A DNA stretch of 64,000 nucleotides, from contig JAISYK010000007.1 in assembly GCA_031269945.1 (NCBI GenBank), positions 124,001 to 188,000 of the forward strand, given 5' to 3'. Every line of letters starts with the position of its first letter. Position 1 is the first letter of the stretch. The stretch is from Candidatus Endomicrobiellum calonymphae (GTDB lineage: Bacteria > Elusimicrobiota > Endomicrobiia > Endomicrobiales > Endomicrobiaceae). This document shows positions 59,032 to 64,000 of the stretch, in pieces. The translations under genes were made by a program, and so were the position numbers. The notes beneath the pieces are model-generated. The model saw only the letters and a list, made by a program, of their open reading frames with translations. It was not told the DNA's origin and ran no database searches.

Positions 59032-59192
59032 TTACACATTTTCTACCTTTAACATGTTATCGCAAGATGCACTTCGCAAACAATCTTATACCGTTGCATT
59101 ATTATTATGTTACAATCGTCCGATCTCAGTTTAAATCGTACAGTCACGCAACACATGCCTTCAAAGTATAAATAAGCACGAAAATCCAAAAC

Positions 59193-60371
59193 TTAGACTT
59201 TGAAATTTTTAGAGAAGGGTATTATTTTTTTAAATTTTCTTTTCCCTATTTGTAGTATGATTTTTTCTTTATAATTAACAATAGAATCATCAAATAACTT
59301 TTTTGAATCTACCTTAATACCTCCTTGCTGTATAAGACGTCTAGCCTTGTTTTTGCTTGATACCATACCGCTCTTAGTAAGTAAGTCAGATAACCTCATC
59401 TCTGCTTCTTGAATTCGATACTCTTCTATATCACTTGGGACATTTTTTTCTGAAAAAATTTTACTAAATTCTTCTTTTGCCTTTACTGCTTCCTCATCAC
59501 CGTGATATTTTTCTACAATTTCCCTAGCCAATTCTATCTTTGCATTTTTTGGATGCATAGCTTTAACTATACTTAAATTCGTTTGAGTAAGAAGTTCGTA
59601 ATACTTATACATGAGAGTATCTGAAATTGACATTATCTTTCCAAACATATCTTTGGGCGAATCGTTTAAAGCTATGTAATTATTATAAGATTTTGACATT
59701 TTCTTAATACCATCTGTCCCTTCTAAAATCGGCATTGTGATTGCGATTTGAGTATCTTTAATCCCATAATTTTTTTGTATTTGTCTACCTAAAAGAAGGT
59801 TAAATTTTTGATCGTTTCCCCCAAGCTCTATATCTGCGTTTAAAGCTACAGAATCATATGCTTGAAGCAAAGGATAGAGAAACTCTACAATGTTTATTGG
59901 TTTATCTTCATTATATCTTTTCGCAAAATCATCCCTTGCAAGCATTTGAGCTACAGTACTTTTTGAAACGAGAGTTAAAATTCCTTCTACGCCAATTTTA
60001 TTAAACCATTTACTGTTATAGATGACTTCGGTTTTTTCCTTTTCTAGAATCTTGAAAACTTGATTAGTATATGTTTTTATGTTTACTTTTATTTGTTCGT
60101 CTGTAATAACAGGTCGAGTTTCGGATCTACCGGACGGATCGCCTATCTTTGCAGTAAAATCGCCAATCAAGAATATTATTTGATGTCCTAGATCTTGAAA
60201 AGTTTTTAATTTATTAATAATAACACTATGACCTAAATGTAAATCTGGGGCAGTAGGGTCAATTCCTAGTTTTACTTTTAATTTTTTACCTGAAACAAGT
60301 TTTTTTTCTAGTTCTTTAATGGAGATAATATCATTTGTCCCACGTATAACTTTTTCCAATACATCATTCAT
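59193..60371 (-). CDS. tyrS: Tyrosyl-tRNA synthetase
   Basis: Class-I synthetase, 392 aa, of the TyrRS-2 (TyrZ-like) type. The HIGH motif is [17 protein letters not shown] is [14 protein letters not shown], and a C-terminal S4 RNA-binding domain begins near residue 325 ([20 protein letters not shown]). The protein ends at the S4 domain, full length. It stands alone, with decayed DNA upstream; weak promoter-like hexamers lie at about 60411-60441. Confidence 0.95.
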   Translation of the reverse strand: MNDVLEKVIRGTNDIISIKELEKKLVSGKKLKVKLGIDPTAPDLHLGHSVIINKLKTFQDLGHQIIFLIGDFTAKIGDPSGRSETRPVITDEQIKVNIKTYTNQVFKILEKEKTEVIYNSKWFNKIGVEGILTLVSKSTVAQMLARDDFAKRYNEDKPINIVEFLYPLLQAYDSVALNADIELGGNDQKFNLLLGRQIQKNYGIKDTQIAITMPILEGTDGIKKMSKSYNNYIALNDSPKDMFGKIMSISDTLMYKYYELLTQTNLSIVKAMHPKNAKIELAREIVEKYHGDEEAVKAKEEFSKIFSEKNVPSDIEEYRIQEAEMRLSDLLTKSGMVSSKNKARRLIQQGGIKVDSKKLFDDSIVNYKEKIILQIGKRKFKKIIPFSKNFKV

Positions 60372-61680
60372 AATTAACCTTTTAAAAATTTAACTACCTT
60401 CGCGTGGTATATTCTACCATTAAAATGACAAAATATTTCAATGAAAGTATAACCTTTTTGTAACAATGATTGATTTAACAAAACAACCAACAGAACAATT
60501 ACTTTTTCTATACTTGTGAAAATTTGGACCCACTATTGTTTATTATGACGATTTATTGTTCGAATTGATTTTCTATAAAACAATCCAAAATATAAAAAGT
60601 ATTGCTAAATAAGCACTATTATACTAACTTCGGTACAACTTTGTTTGTATTAATAGCTGCTTTTACGATTGTATAAACAAAGTAAGTGTCCCTCACTGTA
60701 TAAAACATCAGCATAATAAAGCAGGAGGTGTATACTTTCTATATATAATTAACAAAACACTTTTTTGCACAAACAACGAACCTCATAAAACTCAAATTAT
60801 TAATAATGAAGTGTGTTTTATAGTGGCGTTTTTTAATGGCAACAAAAAGTAACAAATGGTTCAAGAATGGACTTTAGAGTCGACCCTGATTAATTTTCTA
60901 ACCTACAAAGATTACTTTAGTTCGTTGTTTTATCCATAATATTCATATATTGTTGCTCTATTGTGTTCCCTGAATTACTACATTTTAAGGCAGTCTACGT
61001 CAGATATATATTTCTCATTCATGCCAATCTGCATCGCTTCACTAGGTACTATAGAAGATTATCTTCTCTTTTTAAAAATCTATTTTGTATTTTCTGTTCG
61101 AATTCATCAAAATTTTCATAGCTACCCAATAGCCGTAATATATACATTTAAAACCCATTAATTCCAATGTCTGAAATCTATAAAAACTTGTTTGTACTAT
61201 TCAATAACAAACATTTTGTTTCTATGTGCCTTCCGCTGTCTTTCGAATTCAACCAACAGGTACAGTGTGACTAAAATTGCAAAAACAAATATATTTATAA
61301 AAACATCAATGATCAAAATATATTGTTTGAAATTTATCGTAAATTTTTTCATTAATCCAAAAACAAATTAGTACAACAAGACGACTCATAAAAACCATGA
61401 AATGATCCCTGGACAGTAAAAATTTTCTACTTGGTGACAGTGCACAAAACGAGAAATAACAAAAAGATCCCATGGAAATCCTCAATTTTAGACTGCGTTA
61501 CTGAAAAACCGGAACTTTCACTTCATTTACTAAGTCATATAGCTTGGACCGGTAAGTAAAAATGAATGCTTCAAATCGCAATCAGGTGTGAGCACAACAC
61601 AGAACAATTACTTTGATGATTCTAAAGACCACTATTTACTTTTCCTTTATACCGTAATAACAATTACTGTGATTCATGAT
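60372..61680. other. Decay zone downstream of tolR
   Basis: No gene of normal length is present between tyrS and tolR. TolA (or a TonB-like protein) and Pal normally follow TolR. I see no recognisable Pal, and only one membrane-peptide frame (61197-61352, listed separately). Some protein-like pieces occur on the minus strand: FDEFEQKIQNRFLKRED near 61060-61110 and SEAMQIGMNEKYISDVD near 61000-61045. They are not recognisable. The plus-strand frame 60961-61161 is their complement. Confidence 0.6.
61197..61352 (-). CDS. 51-residue single-helix membrane peptide, perhaps a tolA/tonB stump
   Basis: The frame from the ATG at 61352 to TAG reads MKKFTINFKQYILIIDVFIN, a hydrophobic core (IFVFAILVTLYLLVEF) and a basic tail (ERQRKAHRNKMF). 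A short cytoplasmic start, one helix and a charged tail is how TolA and TonB begin, and the gene lies downstream of tolR. No proline-rich or C-terminal domain follows; the reading breaks down after the stop. It may be a real small protein or the remains of a decayed gene. Confidence 0.35.
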   Translation of the reverse strand: MKKFTINFKQYILIIDVFINIFVFAILVTLYLLVEFERQRKAHRNKMFVIE

Positions 61681-62097
61681 TTACGAAACACTGGCATTAT
61701 CAACTGCAAGAGCAAACTTTGTCGCACCTGCTTTTTTAGCCTTATCTATAAAACGTACTACATGCTCATATAGAACCTGCTTATCGCCTTTTAAAATTAT
61801 AACTCTATTATGATTTGAGGATATAAGATTACTTATGACATCTTTAATGGTTATACTATCAACTTTCTCCCCATCTACATAAATAGATCCATATTTTGAA
61901 ATCAAGACTTCAATATTTGAACCATCTTCACTACTAGATGACACTACTTGTGCCTTTGGAAGATTAACTTTTATAGAAGATGTATGCGTAAGCATCATGG
62001 GTGTAGTCATCATAAAAACAACAAGAAGAACAAGCATAACGTCAGTAAATGGCGTTATGTTAATCCCCGACATGATAATACCTTTTTTTTTAATCAT
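61681..62097 (-). CDS. tolR: TolR/ExbD-family biopolymer transport protein
   Basis: 138 aa: one N-terminal helix with the proton-path aspartate (NITPFTDVMLVLLVVFM), then a periplasmic domain (SIKVNLPKA, DGEKVDSITIKDV). With TolQ it forms the motor that uses proton motive force to constrict or energise the outer membrane. It overlaps the tolQ end by four bases. Confidence 0.93.
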   Translation of the reverse strand: MIKKKGIIMSGINITPFTDVMLVLLVVFMMTTPMMLTHTSSIKVNLPKAQVVSSSSEDGSNIEVLISKYGSIYVDGEKVDSITIKDVISNLISSNHNRVIILKGDKQVLYEHVVRFIDKAKKAGATKFALAVDNASVS

Positions 62098-62735
62098 CTA
62101 TTTTTTTTATTTTCTAAAACGCCTTTAATCACAGAAGAACAATATTCCATGTCTACAACGAACTTATCTATAATCTTTACAAAAAAATTATATGCAATAA
62201 CTGCAGGAATTGCCACAAAAAGACCTGCTGCAGTTGCAATAAGTGCTTCTGAAACACCTTCAATAATAATTGACATATTTTCACTTCCTAGATTTACTTT
62301 TGAGATGTCATGAAACGCTCTTATAATACCCAAAACTGTCCCAAATAGTCCTATATAGACAGTAATATTGCCAAGCGTTCCTAAAACAACGATAAAACGT
62401 TCAAGTTTTATCGTTTGAAGCATTATCTCTCTTTCCATAGCTGCTTCACCCAGATCATTTTTATTTTCTTTAAAAGCAATAATACCTGCTCTTACAACTG
62501 GAGCCATGGGAGAGTTAATGGTATCACAAAAACTGATAACTTCATCAAATTTATCCATTTTTACTTCTTTTAGCAATTTGTCCAAAAATTGAACTTTTGT
62601 CATTTTAGACTTTATCCAAAATTCAACTAATTTAAAACAAATCACTGTTATTGAAAGAATTGATGCTCCTAAGAGAACGTAAAGGGTATATCCACCCATA
62701 TTTATTACATCTATAAAACTCTTACCTTCAAACAT
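62094..62735 (-). CDS. tolQ: TolQ/ExbB-family proton channel protein
   Basis: 213 aa with three membrane helices: VLLGASILSITVICFKL at the N-terminus, then LGTLGNITVYIGLFGTVLGI, then EALIATAAGLFVAIPAVIAY. The MAPVVRAGI and AAMEREIMLQ segments are typical. Position beside tolR and tolB favours Tol over ExbB. It follows tolB by 31 bases. Confidence 0.93.
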   Translation of the reverse strand: MFEGKSFIDVINMGGYTLYVLLGASILSITVICFKLVEFWIKSKMTKVQFLDKLLKEVKMDKFDEVISFCDTINSPMAPVVRAGIIAFKENKNDLGEAAMEREIMLQTIKLERFIVVLGTLGNITVYIGLFGTVLGIIRAFHDISKVNLGSENMSIIIEGVSEALIATAAGLFVAIPAVIAYNFFVKIIDKFVVDMEYCSSVIKGVLENKKNR

Positions 62736-62766
62736 AATATCAACATCCTCTCTACTTAAATTCCAA

Positions 62767-64000
62767 CTAATTTAAAATTGGGGACCACGATGGAGTGTAA
62801 GAATTGCCTGGTATTTCCAGAAGCTTTCTCGTACCCGAACCGTCAATTGCCGTTATATATATTTCCCCTCTTCCAGATCTATTCGAATAAAACGCTAGAA
62901 ATCTTCCGTCAGGGGACCACGTAGGATTTTCATTGTTTTTTTGATTACGTGTAAGTCTTATAATTTTTGCAGTAGTTAAATCATAGGTATAAATATCGTA
63001 GTCCCCTTTAGCTTGTTTCATTGTAAAAGCAATTTTATCACCACGTGGAGACCATGCTGGAGAATCACAAAAACCATCCGTGGTAACTCTCCTCACATTT
63101 TCACCTTTAGCATTCATTATGTAAATTTGAGGATATCCTGATCTATCCGAGATAAACGCTATCTCACGACCATTAGGGGCAAAAGATGGACTAGTGTCAA
63201 TACATGTATTTTCAGTCATCCTTTTTAGTATTTCGCCACGCATATTTATCATATACAAATTTGGATATCTACCTTTAGATAAGGTAAGAATTAATTTCTT
63301 GCTATCAGGAGAAAATGAACCTGTGACATTTAATCCTTGACATTTTGAAACAATAATACGTTTATTTTCAACAAAATTTAACGCGAATAAATCAGGGTTG
63401 TTATACAAATAGCCTGTATAAATTATTTGTCTCCCATCAGGAGACCATTTTGGAAGAATATTTATTTTATTATCTCTTGTTAATCTTCGCAAATTATATC
63501 CATCGTAATCTACAATATATAACTCTTTAAACCTTGTATTGTCGTTCGTAAAAACTATTTTTGAACACGCTATACCAATTTCCCCTTTTATTTTTTTTAT
63601 TATTTCATCACTTACTTTATGAGCCATATATCTACAACTTGAACGTTCATGTTTATAATTATGATTCCATATTACTTCGCCTGTAACAACATCGATCATT
63701 TTTATTTCAAGAATAATGTTACACTCATCATTACTTACAGAGGCAGCGATAAGAATTGATGTTCCTTTTTTTTTTAAAGAAAGTAGCTGGTCCTTAAAGT
63801 TATTTCTTTCTACAACCTGTATTATATTGAAGTACCTGGAAAAAACAAGATCGTTTTTAATAATTTTTCTAAGAAGTTTTGCTAATTTTACAGTATCTTC
63901 ATTTTTATTTACAACACTAAAATCTTCTATGGCTATATCAGATTTTTTACTAGTCGCATAAAGTGAAAGGTAAATATCGCTACCCGCATAGATCGCCACT
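62767..64000 (-). CDS. tolB: TolB periplasmic beta-propeller protein (5' end cut by window edge)
   Basis: At least 410 aa are visible. The N-terminal TolB domain (residues about 20-150; RKIIKNDLVFSRYFNIIQ) is followed by repeated propeller blades with the WSPDGRQI type of motif. Examples are PKWSPDGRQIIYTG, PSFAPNGREIAFISDRSG, PAWSPRGDKIAFT and PTWSPDGRFLAFYSNRSG. The first in-frame GTG lies at 63999, but the gene probably starts beyond the window with a signal peptide. TolB works with Pal and the outer membrane. Here tolB comes before tolQ, not after tolA as usual. Confidence 0.9.
   Translation of the reverse strand, partial: VAIYAGSDIYLSLYATSKKSDIAIEDFSVVNKNEDTVKLAKLLRKIIKNDLVFSRYFNIIQVVERNNFKDQLLSLKKKGTSILIAASVSNDECNIILEIKMIDVVTGEVIWNHNYKHERSSCRYMAHKVSDEIIKKIKGEIGIACSKIVFTNDNTRFKELYIVDYDGYNLRRLTRDNKINILPKWSPDGRQIIYTGYLYNNPDLFALNFVENKRIIVSKCQGLNVTGSFSPDSKKLILTLSKGRYPNLYMINMRGEILKRMTENTCIDTSPSFAPNGREIAFISDRSGYPQIYIMNAKGENVRRVTTDGFCDSPAWSPRGDKIAFTMKQAKGDYDIYTYDLTTAKIIRLTRNQKNNENPTWSPDGRFLAFYSNRSGRGEIYITAIDGSGTRKLLEIPGNSYTPSWSPILN

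Overview
The window is AT-rich bacterial chromosome, with almost every gene on the minus strand. It carries diderm envelope genes (TolQ, TolR, TolB), a meso-diaminopimelate-type MurE, an SpoIID-like protein, a carboxyspermidine-type polyamine pair, an NfnAB-type oxidoreductase, and many decayed genes lying between intact housekeeping operons. This fits an insect-gut endosymbiont with ongoing genome erosion. Gene content and protein style resemble the Elusimicrobia class Endomicrobia (termite-gut flagellate symbionts such as 'Candidatus Endomicrobium'). That assignment is my inference from recall, not a database match. Layout: 0.45-2.8 kb (+) holds two polyamine genes. 3.1-9.1 kb (-) holds asd and a leucine operon (leuA-leuC-leuD-leuB). 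9.3-15.1 kb (-) holds yebC-ruvC-ruvA-ruvB, an SpoIID-like protein and a decayed queA. 15.1-21.3 kb (-) is a complete eight-gene F-type ATP synthase operon (atpBEFHAGDC) with an unusually short delta subunit, behind a near-consensus promoter and a GC-rich leader. Two tRNAs (Thr, Phe) precede it. 21.7-25.2 kb (-) has two small envelope-stress-type proteins, uvrB and a broken surE. 25.2-35.9 kb (-) is a division and cell-wall cluster (rsmH, ftsL, ftsI, murE, murF, mraY, murD, ftsW, murG). Just upstream lie the RNase P RNA, a coiled-coil zinc-ribbon protein and tRNAs Val and Ile2/Met. 37.5-43.7 kb (-) has nadE, priA, a family-4 uracil-DNA glycosylase, separate coaB and coaC, and rpoZ. A thoroughly decayed gmk follows, then tRNA-Pro overlapping the end of rdgB, then valS. 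48.0-49.6 kb has a DJ-1/PfpI protein (+) and MTA phosphorylase (-). 49.6-52.4 kb is a 2.8-kb graveyard with no intact gene. 52.4-55.6 kb (-) has a two-subunit transketolase, rpiB and tpiA. After another decayed 1.2 kb come nfnB, nfnA and tyrS, then 1.3 kb of decayed sequence, then tolR, tolQ and a tolB cut by the window edge. Together the intact genes keep amino-acid synthesis (leucine, aspartate semialdehyde), peptidoglycan synthesis, NAD and CoA synthesis, ATP synthesis, pentose-phosphate carbon flow and translation. This is the profile expected of a nutrient-provisioning symbiont. The losses are queuosine synthesis (queA), surE, gmk and whatever lay in the graveyards. No CRISPR array, insertion sequence, phage or new defence system was seen. 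The most notable signals are the decay of gmk, normally an essential gene; the rdgB stop codon inside tRNA-Pro; the truncated ATP synthase delta subunit; poly-G tracts at or near translation starts; and the structured leader of the atp operon.
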